Part shown: positions 36,856 through 49,591 of the stretch, piece by piece
Layout: every line of letters begins with the position of its first letter
Position numbering within the stretch: position 1 is the stretch's first letter
DNA from: Terana coerulea
Taxonomy: Eukaryota; Basidiomycota; Agaricomycetes; Polyporales; Phanerochaetaceae
DNA length: 64,000 nt
Direction: 5' to 3'
NCBI GenBank assembly: GCA_024811115.1
Contig: JAKOGH010000324.1
Span: 148,984-212,983, forward strand
Made by a program: the position numbers and the translations under genes
Notes under the pieces: generated by a model
The model's database searches: none
The model's input: only the letters and a program-made list of their open reading frames with translations
Told to the model about the DNA's origin: nothing

Positions 36856-37762
36856 TGGATGACCTTCCGTAAGGATTTTAGGATCTCTAAATGGCCGTAA
36901 AGCTAGATACGTTTCAGTCGGAGTTTTGAATCAACGAGGAGCCAATGAGAGGTCGAGAGCGAACAGAGAAATGATTCCAGGCGTCGCCACCACATGGACG
37001 GTTCCCGCGCGATCAACGACCAGTGATGCGTACCTTGCCGCCATCTGCCAAATAGGGCCATGTCGGTCATGCCGAAAGAACATGGATCTTCCTGTCATGA
37101 ATCCAGAGAGAAAGGCCCCACCCCAAGCTCACCAATGGTTGAAACTGTGTTTAGCTTTGTGTTGAGATAAAACGCTTGCGACTGATGGCCTTGCTTGACA
37201 AAATCTTGTTCAGAATCTTCTGAACACAAGGCAAATACAAGGCGGTAGAGTGTTGTACGCACACTGGTTCATTGAATCATCCAGTGCTTCGCATGTAAAG
37301 TAAGTTAAATGTGCTGCTTTACATGTTTTTGTGGCTATCCTGGCCTTTCCCAGCAGTCATTGTGCTGTAGAGAGGAAGCGGCCGGCTTCAGCGACCAAGC
37401 GCCTACCCAAGAATGGATGCCCACAGCCTTCACCTTCCTGATATGGTAGAGCTGCCGTAGGCCATCTACGGAGGGGGACCCCCTCCGTAAATTTCAGCCT
37501 TTAGAAGGCATCAACGAGCGAAACCAGGCGAAACCTGGTCAGGAACGCCGCTTTGCGTGTAGTGATGCCATCAGCCGATGCAGGAATGCCATAAGGCCTG
37601 CTCTGAGCTGACTTATGGCATCTCGGCATTGTGTTCCGTTCACTGTCCGCCCACTCTCTATTGGCTACAACTTCATTCTCCGAGCTGCTCTCCCATCAGA
37701 TCACAGGTTTACGACGGTTTACAGCAGTTTACGGGCTGTAAAACCTTACGGAAAGTCATCCA
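36856..37762. mobile_element. Candidate non-autonomous DNA transposon (907 bp, inverted termini)
   Basis: The left end reads TGGATGACCTTCCGTAAGG and the right end, reverse-complemented, TGGATGACTTTCCGTAAGG: one mismatch in 19, with TTTTA following on both sides. Subterminal GTAAA/TTTAC motifs recur near both ends. A perfect 23-nt palindrome (a G5-A-C5 core with TACGGA arms) lies inside at 37467-37489, and a CATGTAAAG/CTTTACATG inverted pair lies near 37290-37330. There is no transposase frame and no clear target-site duplication, so the class is unassigned. Confidence 0.5.
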
Positions 37763-40700
37763 CTATCTGCCAGGCGTTCCTCATAATGAGGAAGCAGAGA
37801 GTGCCATTTTGTTGCTTGCGTGGTCAAATTAGGTATGTACGATTTCTGTTCCATGGCTGTCGTGTTGCACTTACTAGGATTCATGTTGCCACCAGCGATT
37901 TCGGGCCACCGGATTCTTGAACCTCTCAGGCACACCAGCTGCAACGGGCATCCACAGTAACCTCCGCTTATTAATATTTCGCCCGGCTTGGCGTCCACGC
38001 AAGAGAACAGGTGTTCTGCGAAATTTGATGAGGTCATCAATGTTTTCAGAGCACCTGTGTTCTTGGCTGGCTACCTCGGCGCATCTCGTCTGTCCGCCAG
38101 CATGCCTTTTGTGTGCTCATGCCACGGAAAGCAGGTCGTTGTTGGCGGTGTTGATAACGTATGTTTTCTAGTCTTGCGCGTTGAGCTCAAGTGGTTGCAG
38201 CGGTTTGTCTTTCTTCATTCAGCCATTCTGTCTTTCACAACTGGCTTGCGTTGTCTTTACCAGCCAGTTCACACGACAATGGTTTTGAGCACATGGACAC
38301 AACGTAAAGTTTCGTTTACTCGCCTTCCCTTCGCTTCCGCTCATTGCGCTCATGCAGGCAATCTCACTCCTCAATTCCATGGCGCAGATACGTTGGAAAC
38401 ACATGTCTTCTGGACAAGTCTTCTCCAGGATATCAACGCACATAATGGCAAGGTTCACTTCATCATCCTGCTCCTCGCCTCCGCCCCACCCGGCTGCCAG
38501 CGTTCATTCCGACCTGTCGCGCACCGCCGAAGGCGACCGGCCCTTCCGCCGCCCGAGCCCCCAGCGCAAGGCACGCCCCCTTCCCCACTCGCTGCCCCGC
38601 CTCGAATTTCAAAGGCCGGTAAATTGCAAGGTTTCATGTATCGTGCGTGTCGCCTCCGCCCTATACAAATACGGGCTGACACGTTCCATTCCGGGCAGCT
38701 CATACAGCGTGATTGCTATAATTACATAATTGGGCCATCCTGCACATGCACGAAGCCGCATGTCTGGTCCGTTGATCGTCGACGTGACGTGCAGAGGATT
38801 AGGCAACGCGCGTGACACACATCCACGCACGGACGCCACGAAGGCGAACGCACGTCACGCCGTCCTAAATTTTGCTTCAGCCTTCCCGGGACCTGCTCTG
38901 CAGAACCTGTCCGGGTGAACACTCCCGCGTGTCGGGTGGCGGCCTGGACGGTGCGTGCCCCTGGCGTGCCCCGTGGGGTGTTGCGGTCACGGAGGCGGGG
39001 GCCGCTGCGGACCCGCGTGGCGCGCGGAAGCGGACGGGGCGGCACGGGCGCTCCGTGCATCCGACTGACGTGGTTGTCTTCTCCATGTTGTCTCCTTGCT
39101 CCTCCCTATCATAATCGACGGGGCTTCTGCACAGGCTTCTCCCGCGTCGCGTCGTCCCAACCGGCGCAGTTGTGGCGCTGCACGCCCTTCCTGGACGTCG
39201 CGATTCGACGAAGCATGGCGACGGCTCCGCCGTGCAAGTGTGGAGCGGCGGGTGCGGGCATGCTCCGCGGTTCTTGGATCTGCGACAGTTGCGTGGCGCG
39301 ACATACGCTACGCGAAGGGCTTCCAACGCCATGACCTACTACTGTCTGTCTTGGCTTAGCTCTTGGAAAGCACGGCTCCGACTGCGTCCGCCCGTTCCGC
39401 TGTCGGCTTTGTCCCTCGATTTATTGCGGCCGCTGCGTCCAGGACGGGGTTCTTTCTTGCTACGCGGCTACAGCTCCCGATCTATCCTCGCCGCAGAAGC
39501 AACAGAAAACACACATGTCATTTGTCGGCTGCAACCACGCACGCGGTCTTTCACTCGAGTACGTCGGGAAAATCTGCCTCTGGGAACGTGCGCTCCACCT
39601 TCATGTTGGCAGCCGCTCTTCTCCACAAGACCTATAGGCTGCGACACGAAGAGGGTGCTTGCTGCCTTTACGCGTGGCGACGAAGGACCCCTTGACATCA
39701 GCTCCTCCGTCGCCCTCAACGTGCTGAGCGTGCGGGCACGATAGTGCCTGGGCGCGGCATCGCGTGAGGCTGGGGCGGGCTCCCGCTCCACCGGCGTGTT
39801 CGGTACGTGCTTAGTCTGTGTCGCTTAGTGGAGTTCTGTGCTTATCAGGCCTTGTGTTACCAGGTTTTGGGGGTTTTGTTGGCAGCGATACGCGGCAGGA
39901 ACGAGGGCCACAGTGAGGGCGTGCGCCGCTTGCGGGTTGTGGCGCACCAAGCGCGCCTCCCTCTTTCGCGGACGTTCTCCACCTCCCATCACGCAACGCA
40001 CGTCCCGCAAAGTCACTTCTTGATCAATCGCCAAACGGCCGTGCGCCGCCCCGCTTTCTCGACCCGCTTCCGCGCGCTGCGGTCTCTGTTGATCCTCTTG
40101 CCCTCCCATTGGTTCGCGATTACGACGCCCGCAGTCGCACCCTGTTTGACCGATCCCGTTCGTTGGGCTTCTGCGCGATATCGATCGCATCTCGTGCGTG
40201 CGCCGCCGCGTTCGCGACGCTAGAAGCCGGGCACGGCGGCGAGCGGGTGTCACACGACGGTCCCGCGGCGTCCACAAACTCCAACGGGCGTGCGTCATCT
40301 GCTCCCTGCCCGTCCTTCTCGCCCCGCGCACATTCCCGGCTGGATGAAAGGCGGCTTCCCCGCCACAGACTCGGATTGCAGGGGCGCGTCGCGCGGACGG
40401 GGTGGTGACGTGGCCGCTTGGCGCGGTCGCTCGCCTCGCCGGCGCACCACCTGACTGTTGCTCGACCAGACGGGGATGGGGTCTTCCCTGCTAGAAGCAC
40501 GTCTGCGCGGCTTCTTCCGTCAGGGATGCAGTGGGTGGCGTGTTGTGGCCGCGGTAGCCTCGAGGCGTAGGGAAGTCTAAGTTCTGCATCCTTCGGGCGA
40601 AATGTGGGAGGTGCGTATGCTATGACGCGACCAGTTTACACTGAGTGCTGAAGTACTTTCTCATCCAGCGGCACTGTCTGAAGGTCTGACGACGACGCTC

Positions 40701-43700
40701 AACAGCGCCAGCTCGGCCTCTTCCAGAGTCATCGCGCTGCTTCTCAAGGCGTTTTTCGACCGCGCCTGCATCGACGACGTCGGCTGTGATTTATGGGTGG
40801 CGGCCGCCAGGGACGTTTCTATCCCTCTGGTCACCTCGTGAGTCTCATTCGCCCGTTCGCCATTATGTGGGGACATGTGTCCAACACTAAAGTTCAGATG
40901 ATTGGATATTACTGCTGGCAACTGTGCGTGACCCTTGCGGAGCTTAAGATGCACTGACAGGTACGTAGACTTCAGCAGGTGCTCTCTCTTTATGATTATT
41001 TGACAAGGATTTCTTCTCTTGTCCAGGGCCTCGTTGCCTTCTCCCGAAGACGAACGTCCCTGCACCGCCCGCAAACGAATACTGTCTATATATATACTTT
41101 GGACGCAGCAGCCCAACATGCGTGCCTCCTTGCGTGAGTGCCCACATCCCCCGTCATCTCATGTGATTCCGAAATGGCGCAGGGCCCAACGCATAACGGC
41201 AGCCCCGCCTTCTGACCGCCGCACCTTGGCCGCACCATCTGACGATCCCATACAGCCCTATCGCTTCGCTACGTTGTAATGCACAGCCACCCGCCTGGCA
41301 GATGACCTCCAGTGCCGCCTGCGGACGAAGCCTTGGACCCTGGGGCCTGCCGCCTGACTGAACCTGCTCCACTCCTATCACGCATGTGAACCTTTTCTGT
41401 GCTTCCATGCTAGTGTTCTGTCGCTTCCTGAGCTTATTGTGTTTGGCGTGCAGGATGCGATGTTGGCTCGGTGTCGCCGACGTGGTGACGTTTTCCCCCT
41501 GAGTTTGTATGTACAGGTCCGTGGCTCGCAAGCGTCTCGTACCCAACTGCAACGAAGCGATAATTCGTAAGGCTGTCACATTGGGTGGTGCGTCTTCAGT
41601 TTAGCTTCACTCGAATATTTTACCGGCTGCTAATGCACCAGTTAACGCTGTAGGTGGCACAGGGCCAACATGTCCTTATGCGCCGGTGGCTGTTCATGAG
41701 CTGGGCGGCCTCCACCTCGATCCCGCGCATCGCAGGATCCTGCGGCATCTATACCGGCGTGCTGCCCGCTGTGGCTTTCATGGGCGGCCTGGCGTCGTAT
41801 TAACTCCACTACGCATTGCCAGAAGTATGCACTGCGCGCTGAGCGCGCCACGCTGCGTGCGCAGCTTGGTTCGGTCATGGCGCAGTGGCACCCTCACCGA
41901 AAGTGGCGCGACAAGTCTGAAAATTTTTAGGAGCGCGGAAGTCGGCGACGAGTAATTTGTTGCATCGATGCGGAACGTCTACACATCATGCTGCGTTTTC
42001 TGAAAAGGCAGGCAGATGCTCCGTCCGTCAAACTCCCAGCTCCTTCCGTAAAAAATGACCTCCTTTCAAATAATGAAGCCTACATGGGTATAGATTCTGA
42101 TAATCTAATTGACACTCCCCACTACCGGCATTTCTTATTTCTTATGAACTTGCTCTTTCTATCCTGGAGCTCCTCTTTGCGACAGAGCCCAATAGAAGAC
42201 TTCGTACCTTTGTCTGTGGCGTGCATTCGGCGCTCCGTGCGTTACAGGTGGTACTCCGCCTTCACGGTTGGGTCACCACTGACATCGCATGAATGTCAGT
42301 CCTGTGCCGACCGCCTGAGGTCCTGCTGGCTGCGCAATTTTACATTCCACCACACTGCACCTGACGCGCCGGCGGCGGTAATTTCATAGGACCGTGATGG
42401 TTTGTATGTGCAGAGAGGCAGGGCACGTCCTGGACGCCAGGCGCAATACGTATACCTGTGACCGGACAGCTGGCCGAGGCTTCCATAGCCTCCCTCACAG
42501 TGCGAACATCCATGTAAGGCTTCGGCGCATCAACAGTTGGAAGAAGAACGACAGGGTGGGAATTTACAGCCAGCTGCTTTGAACGCGTTCCGCAGACGAG
42601 CGTATTATTTTTCGATGCGTGACCTGCGTCGGTGTCTGTTCACTATGCACCGTGTGAGAGGAAGATGTGTTGCGGATAGGCGGTGAGTACCATCTCCTTA
42701 TTTGTCCTCCGTCGTTCCTAAACAGTGCTGATAGCCTACACTACTAGACTTCTGAATGTTCACTCTCGTAATGCGTACATTCCCTGGACCCTGTATGTCG
42801 ATCGATGTGACCTCACGAAGAAGACCCGGGATGTACACAGCTCCCGCAGCCTGGGAATATGCGTACCTCGTTCGCTTGTTGACGTATTTTAGGCATCGTC
42901 TGCGTGGGATTTATGCGGTGGAAGTAAAGGTGTTGAAGAAGGTGGCATGGACGGTCCCTGAAGCTTGAAGACCAGAAGTGTGAAGGCGCCGCGCTCGGCC
43001 GTTATATGCGTCCCGAGGAACGTTCGTGTCAGCGAATCAGGCACCTGGACAAAGCCCGAAGTCTCACGTCCTTGATTTGTGTAGGAATACCATGTTCATG
43101 CTTTGCTAGCCTCGGTGCTTGAGTAGTAGGGCTCGACGCAGCAGCGCAGAACGATATGGAGCAGCCAAGTGCAAACTTGGCGCCCTAGCCAATGAGCTCT
43201 CGGGAATTCCTGGGAGTCCCAGCACAGAAGGTGAGCACGAACCTTCCTCCAAACCACCAGCAGCACATCGTTGTGTATTATTTGCGCATCTCGTACGATG
43301 TCGACCACGCCTAACGAATGTATTTCAGCTAACGGAGACTCAGAATGAGCGCAAGGTGAGCTCCCAAATCCATCCACCAAAGAACGCATGGTGCTTACTT
43401 AGTGGAATGCAGCACTATAATGACTGTTGGGTCAGACCTTTAGTCAAGTGGGCTCGCTTGACAAGCCCAAAGCACCCGAAAATGGTCAGTGGCACATTTA
43501 AGACCGTCCCAGTGATACCCATCGGACACCGACGGCGAAGTTGCCGGTTCCTTCGTGACGCAATGAGTAAGTTCCCTCGAGCGGCGCGTGCAGCGCGCTG
43601 GAATGACTCGAGTGCATTCTTGAGATTGTTGAACTCTAAGTTGGTACGCCCGAATCATCCAAGTTTTGCACAGTACATTGATGTTTTGGCGACCCCAATA

Positions 43701-43709
43701 CTTGGCGTG
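37763..43709. other. Six-kilobase region without recognisable genes
   Basis: GC-rich and open in many overlapping frames (the longest is 275 codons at 37988-38815), but none has a domain, consistent codon use or plausible introns. A TATATATA run lies near 41087-41095. It may be an old, decayed transposon block or a non-coding transcription unit; I cannot tell from the sequence. Confidence 0.35.
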
Positions 43710-44055
43710 CTCAGAAGCGGTCGAGATGATGGAACCATGGAAGGCCCCACGATCCGGTAATGTGATACATTGACCGTCCGTAGGCACTGGGAGACAGACG
43801 GATAGATGGTGGAGATGGGAGCCCGCAAAAGATCCATGAGAAGGCGCAGGGTTTTGTGAAATTGGAGTGTCAGAACCCCAAACAGAGCTGTGCGACACCT
43901 CGCGGCCCAGTAACGGCATTCGAGAGCGATAGAGAGATGGTATCTTTTGCTGTTCAAGCCAGGTGTGAGCTCAGAGTCTAGATGGAGGGCAATAATGGTC
44001 GATAATCAGTGCAACGATTTCTGGAGGTAGCTGAACTCTCTTTGCAATAGTCAAT
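43710..44055 (-). pseudogene. F-box gene relic (copy of the 21.8 kb gene)
   Basis: Reading from about 44050 down, the frame gives AKRVQLPPEIVALIIDHY, then one base too many breaks it, and a second frame continues with LECRYWAARCRTALFGVL and YPSVSQCLRTVNVSHY. These match the F-box protein at 21837-23260 closely. Similarity stops after the equivalent of the first third (near 43715), and no C-terminal part follows. It sits divergently next to the second coiled-coil gene, the same arrangement as at 18.5-21.8 kb. Confidence 0.7.
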
Positions 44056-44169
44056 TGTAGTGGAGAATTGGGCTTACAGGATCACCGTTCTCATCTGCCT
44101 GAAATTTAGAATCAAAGCTGATTCAATGACGCTTTTGTGTCGCGAAGAGGAAGTACTTAACTTCGATAA

Positions 44170-44749
44170 CCTGATGCCGAGTGACCGGTTGCCGAAACTT
44201 TGTGGCGTTTTGATCGGAAATCGCCGCAGTAGTGTGCTAAGCGCAGCTTACGTCATACCGTTCTTCCTCTCTTCGACGAACCAACACCCGTTTTTCTGTT
44301 CGCTCCCCTCTACACTTTTGCTTTCATCATTTTTTCCATACCATGCTCTCGTACTCATTATTAGTCAAGCGGCTATACCCATATCGACCTTGATATAATC
44401 GATCCGTTTCAGGGTTATGTCGCTTGCTCAACGCTTGCCAGCAACTGGGTACGACACGGAACGGCCATACCAGCACAGGGCCTTCTGGGTGAAGGCGTCA
44501 GTGAAAAGGTGCGTATTGAGTCTCTGTGGAATAACCTATATGTGGCTGACTACTGGCAAGCAACAAGAACCAAGCTGACAGCTACTATTTCCAGCCCGGA
44601 TCGTAATGTGGCTGGCAGCATGCTGTGATAAAAACCCACTCGGGCTGTAACTTCCAGTCTTCACCAACCGTCATCCGCTCTACTATCTGCTGCTTTTTCC
44701 TCGAGTCTACCTCCCCTCACGCTCAACACTCGACCGTCCGACATTGACA
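44170..44749 (+). repeat. Duplicated upstream region of the coiled-coil gene, copy 2
   Basis: This matches 18534-19130 on the other strand at high identity with small gaps. It ends a few bases before the ATG at 44750, and homology continues into the gene. Confidence 0.7.
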
Positions 44750-46910
44750 ATGCTTACCTACGACGCCGTCCTCCGCATGCGCATGGGCTCCAAGCACCTC
44801 TTGTCCGGCCTCGCTACCAAGCAATCGGATATAGCTGTACGTTGTTTACCTATCTTTGACCGGGACTTGTCTCACTTCATGCCCACCATAGGTGGAGGCT
44901 GCCGCTGTGGGCTTCGACTTCAACACGTTGCCAATCGATAACATCCGCATCAAGGCTGCTCTTGCTTTCAAGACGAAGTACTGTGGCGAGCTCTCTGACG
45001 AGGTAAAGACTCTGCGCGGGTCCCTGGAAACAGCCGAGGCCAAGGTCAACAGTCTGGAGGGATCCGTCGAGGCGGCTGAGGTCAAGGCTAATGGCCTGCA
45101 GGGGTCACTCAAAGTATCTGAGAGGTCGCTTGAGGTATCTGAGACCGAGGGCGTTCGTCTTCGTGGCGCACTGGAAGAAGAACGACGCAGGACTGCGACG
45201 GCTCAGCTCGATGCATTCCGCCTTGAAGAGGAGATCTGCACGGTTAGGGAGCACGGCGACTACGACTTCCTTCAGGTTGCGCACTCCTTGGAATCCGAAC
45301 GCGACCGTGCCTCTCAGGCGGCAGCCGAAGCGGCTACTCAGCGCACCAACCTCCAAGATACAGTGTCGATCCTGACCGCGCAGCTGTCCAATGCAGCGAG
45401 CGATGCGACGGAGAAGCCGCAGGCTATAGGCGCGAAGCGAGATACGGAGTCCTTGGAGCGTGAAGATCTCTCTAGGCAACTCGAGGCCGCCTTGCGTCGC
45501 GTGGCTGAGGCTGAACACAACGAGAAATTGCTCAGAACCTGCTTCGCCGACGCATGTCACCGGGAACGCGACGTTCGGGACGAGCTGCAGAAGAAACAGG
45601 AGGCGTGTCTTAGGGGCGAGGAGGCGTTGGATCTCATGGAGGTACATGCGCGCGAGTTCCTCGAGGAAGCGGCAGAATTCGAGGACGAGCACGGCGATTC
45701 CACGATTTGTCTCCCGGAGGCCGATAGCCAAGAAGACACTCTCCGGGTCGAGGTCCACGACGACCTCGCGGCTGCCAACGAGGAGAACGCGGACTTGAAG
45801 CGCAAGAATGAGGCGATGGCTGTCGCCGCCGAGGCCAAGGACACCCTGCGCCGCCGCGATATTGCGGCGCTTCAGACCAGCCTGAACGCCGTCGAGGACG
45901 ACCGCGACTGGCTGTCCGCGAAGTTGCAGACTGAGAAGCTCAAGGTATCCGCCGCCCTCCGTTTTGCCGACAGGACACAGACACTGCTCCAGGAGGCGAC
46001 TGATCAGCTGATGGCGCAGCGCTCACAAGCCACGGGCGAATACGACGATCCCGTGTTGGAAGCAGACCCGACGGAGCTTGAAGACGCGCTCATGGAGGCG
46101 CAGCTTGCTCATGCTTGGGATGAATCTGTGGCCGAGAGGGTTGAGGAGCATCATCGCGAGGAGCTCATCGCGGTTCGGGAGGTTGCGCAGACCCTTCGCT
46201 CCGACCTGCTTACGGAGCGCGAGAAGACCGCGAAGTCCTCCTCTGTTGTCGCTTCGGCTTGGGGCCAGAACCTTACGCTTGCAAAGGAGCTCAAGGTCTC
46301 CAACGCTGGACGCAACGGTCTCGCCGCCTCGAACAACGACCTCAAGGCCAAGAACACTAAGCTGGCGGCCAGGGGGGGAGGCTGTAGAGGCGAAGCTGCT
46401 GAGCAAGACAGCCCATGTGCGCGTTCTCCAGTGCCAAGTCGTACGTCTCAAGAAGACAGTCAAGGACATCGTTGCATCTCGCTCCGAGGCCGACCAGACC
46501 ATCCGCGATGACAGCACGCTCACCCCGGCGTTCGACGATACCGTGTGCGACACCGAGGTTCAGCTCAAGTCCGGGTCCACCGCCCGCGTACCACTCGCGC
46601 GCCTGGCTTCTGCCGCGGATGACACGCTCGAGGTTTCTGAGAGCTGGCTTCCTGGCGCCAAGCCCGTGCCGGTCGTTCACAAGCAGGTCCGCTTCATCCT
46701 CCCCGTCGATGTGGCCAACGTCCAGTCCAACGGGACCAAGGTAGCCCCTTCGACTCAAGTCGTCCATGCATGTTTCATCTGGCCGTCGTTCGGTCGATAA
46801 GGAAAACGCTGGTGTCATCGTCGAGGTGCGTCTTACCATGATCCCGTGTGCTAGCATCTCTCACTTATCTTGTACTCCAGAGCTCTGGTGGTCGTCGCAA
46901 GCCTCGTTAA
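44750..46910 (+). CDS. Coiled-coil protein, copy 2 (frame disrupted)
   Basis: Exon 1 (44750-44836), a 55-nt intron, a long exon from 44892 to 46825, an intron 46826-46880 and a short last exon with stop at 46908-46910. The N-terminus LTYDAVLRMRMGSKHLLSG and VEAAAVGFDFNTLPIDNI match copy 1. The coiled coil is longer than in copy 1, with an extra block near residues 290-480 (ENADLKRKNEAMAVAAEAKD and following). A seven-G run at 46372-46378 is one base too long: the following frame gives VEAKLLSKTAHVRVLQCQ, homologous to copy 1. A second one-base insertion near 46755 breaks the C-terminal part, which resumes as VDKENAGVIVEV. The last exon stops early (GRRKPR) compared with copy 1. Confidence 0.6.
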
Positions 46911-47378
46911 TCTTTAACTTCGTTTCGCGGACGCGCGAAACATCTCAAAAACATCATATAATGTAGTCATAACACTTCTGGTCCGCCCGGATGTTCAAAA
47001 AAAAGGAGCGTAGTAGTAGTTACCCGATAGATAAACAATTAAACAATAAGATTGGTTCGCGTTTGTAGTCCGCTTAGTGTTGTAGATTTGCGCAATAACA
47101 CAATCATCACACTTTCATCTGACTGGTGCGGCGAATGTCTTCAATTAGGACTGGCCGATAAAATAATCTGTACTTACCTACGCCCTGCGTGCTGGCATTC
47201 TGAAGCGCACAGATCCCTATGAGTCTCGATATTCCCCACGTCCTCCGTTCATGAGTGGTGTACCAGCCTAAATTTTTAGTCCGAATCGCTGTTTTCCTCG
47301 CGCTCCAACAGGCTGCGAAAAAGCCATCCTTCATTCGCTCGTTGTCCTCCACCATCAGCTGTATACGCTGCGATACAG
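46911..47378. other. Intergenic
   Basis: AT-rich, between the 3' ends of the coiled-coil gene and the minus-strand F-box gene. Nothing recognised. Confidence 0.4.
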
Positions 47379-48767
47379 TTAGAGACAGCTCGCGACCATC
47401 GACGGCGAGCTTCGACGGCGAAGCGACGCCCGCCCAAGGGTCAGAGGCGGCTTTCGCAGCAACACTTCGAGTGTTCCCATGCTGTCCGCGCGGCGCATGA
47501 CAGATTTCTGCGCTACGACCGCCACGACAAGGTGCTGGAATTGGTCAACGCTCGACGCCCGGATTTCGACGCGGGACATAGTGTCGGACTGGACAAGCGC
47601 ATTCTCGAACGTTGTCAAAGGGGGCATGAAGTCATCGAGGCTCTCGAGGCGCAGGACCGCCCGCGTGATCTGCAGCGCACTCTTCCCTCGAGCCCGAGGA
47701 GAGGGAAGCTCAAGACATAGGGCAGTGCTCGGAGCAATATAGGTGCTGCAGTTGTACACCACTGACCAGCTGTCGATCATCATCGACATAGGAGCCAGCT
47801 GTCGTTGCGGCCATCAACAATGTTACAAGGTACGTCCCAATTAATGCGCAAAAACTTACATTCTGCCGACAAGGTATGTCCATGAGGGGCTCCAATCTTC
47901 TGGCACATCGCAGACGCGGTTGGCAACGCTACCTCTTGCAGTATATGCCAGTCATCGTGTTTTGAGACTGAGGACAGTCTGTGCCCCTTGCCTAACGAGT
48001 GAAAAGAGGATTCTCAACTGCGTCAGGCAGTCGCCACATCCCTTGACGGATGCAGTATGGACCCGACGTGGAGACAGGCGATGGTTGACAGTATCGATTG
48101 TCAAGGCGAGTGGGTTGTCGAAGGTGAGATCCCAGAGGTCTACTGCCTCCAACGCAGGAAGGCTGTTGATTAGGCGAAAGAGGTTGGTGGCTTTTGGGAA
48201 GCGAAGGTAGCGGAGATCGAGTGTTTGGAACAGTGAGAATATCCCGCCGGGTAATACTCTAGGGAGCAGTCTGCTCAGCGAGGATGGAGCAAGTCCAGCT
48301 TCATGATTGAGCATCCTCAGAGTCATGGAGTATAAATTTGGACAGAATCTCTTCAGCTTGCCGAGGTGATAAAACCATGGCTTCCAAGCCCCGATGTGCA
48401 GCACGTGGATTTCCCGAACGCAGTGCCCAATGGAGGGAGAGATGAACGACGAGGATCGTAGAAACTCAAGCAACACACGAAAGTCGTCATGCGAGCGCAG
48501 CGTTAGGGAGCAAGACAACGAGCGGCGGTATTTGGAGGCCCAGTGGCGGCATGTCAGGCTGCACGGAACGCAGCCGCGGCGATCCATGTCATCCGTTCGA
48601 AAGCGTCCATCAGCCTCCCATACCAAACGGTCGATAATTCCTTCAATGATCTCTGGGGGAAGCTGGGGTTCTCTTGAAGATTCTGCTATATTGGCGATCT
48701 CTCTTCGTTCTAAGCTTGTAGAGCTTTGGGTCGAGTGCGTTGCAACGCAAGACTCCGAGTCGGACAT
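47379..48767 (-). CDS. F-box protein (one or two frame breaks)
   Basis: The start ATG at 48767 is chosen because SDSESCVATHSTQSSTSLE leads to the F-box (PQLPPEIIEGIIDRLVW, then CSLTCRHWASKYRRSLSCSL). The order of conserved blocks (LPRVLPGGIFSLFQTLDLRY, GCGDCLTQL) matches the 21.8 kb protein. The first frame ends at 47952 because the four-base run 47960-47963 seems one base too long; after it the reading continues (DDWHILQEV) to a GTAAGT donor at 47859. The intron 47859-47799 is followed by a last exon (TALCLELPSPRARGKSALQI) ending at 47379. The phases across this intron do not match exactly, so a further indel is likely. Total about 450 residues. Confidence 0.65.
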
Positions 48768-49591
48768 GCTGAAGAGGTCCCTGTACATAGCGGTAAGAGT
48801 TAACCACGCACATCAAGTTGTGATAAATGACATTATCATCCACTTACAGGTCGTTTTGGAGAGTAAAGCAAGATGATGTGTCCCGCTGCGAGTAGTCACG
48901 GTCTTAGGGAGGCCGTGGTGGTCTGGAAGCAGTGACGGGCAAGACCACACATCATCCAGATACATTTCAGTTGGGCTAAATTGGGTACATGGGTCGCACA
49001 GTTGCGGTGCCCTTGAATGTGTAACGCACCTGAGCAGTACATTCAGTGCTGTGCACAGAGTCAAATCCATAGACCGCTACATGTGCGTGAGCTGAGACGA
49101 CATTTAGATTTTGCCGTGACTTCAAAAAGCGCTACGTGGCAAAGACGTACTACTTTACGACCCTGATCAAGCTGGTTAATATATTGGCGACGACTGTGCG
49201 ACGGTGGATAGAAAAATTCAATTAACATAGCCATGATTGCCCGAGTCACTATATACGTTGGTGGACGTCGACGAGGCCCGGAAAGTTGGAGGAGTTGGTG
49301 GTGACAGTCATGTCACGCTGTAACAGCCGAAATGCCGGGATGCCATTGGCTGTCACGTTATGTCACGTCACCCTCTTGCGGGCGCGGTCATTTGGTTCGT
49401 CTCTTCAGACTCTTCTCATACCTTGCCTCCACCTCACCTGTGCGGAACACATCTTTGAAGAACATAAGTGACAGCTAGGAGTCTGTATATTTTTGAGTGA
49501 GCATTGACAACTCCGTGCAATTGCTTCGTAATTGGACCGTGGCTTTGATCTTATCTAAATTGGCGTATACGAGCAGGGACGATATCCTCCC
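48768..49591. other. Divergent intergenic region between two F-box genes
   Basis: Contains the promoters of the minus-strand gene starting at 48767 and the plus-strand gene starting at 49592. No other gene seen. Confidence 0.5.

Noticed and set aside
37988..38815. A 275-codon plus-strand frame in the gene-free region
   Set aside because: No domain, mixed low-complexity composition and no paralog; open length alone is expected in GC-rich DNA.
43119..43760. A 213-codon plus-strand frame
   Set aside because: It overlaps the F-box relic on the minus strand, has no domain, and its composition is not coding-like.
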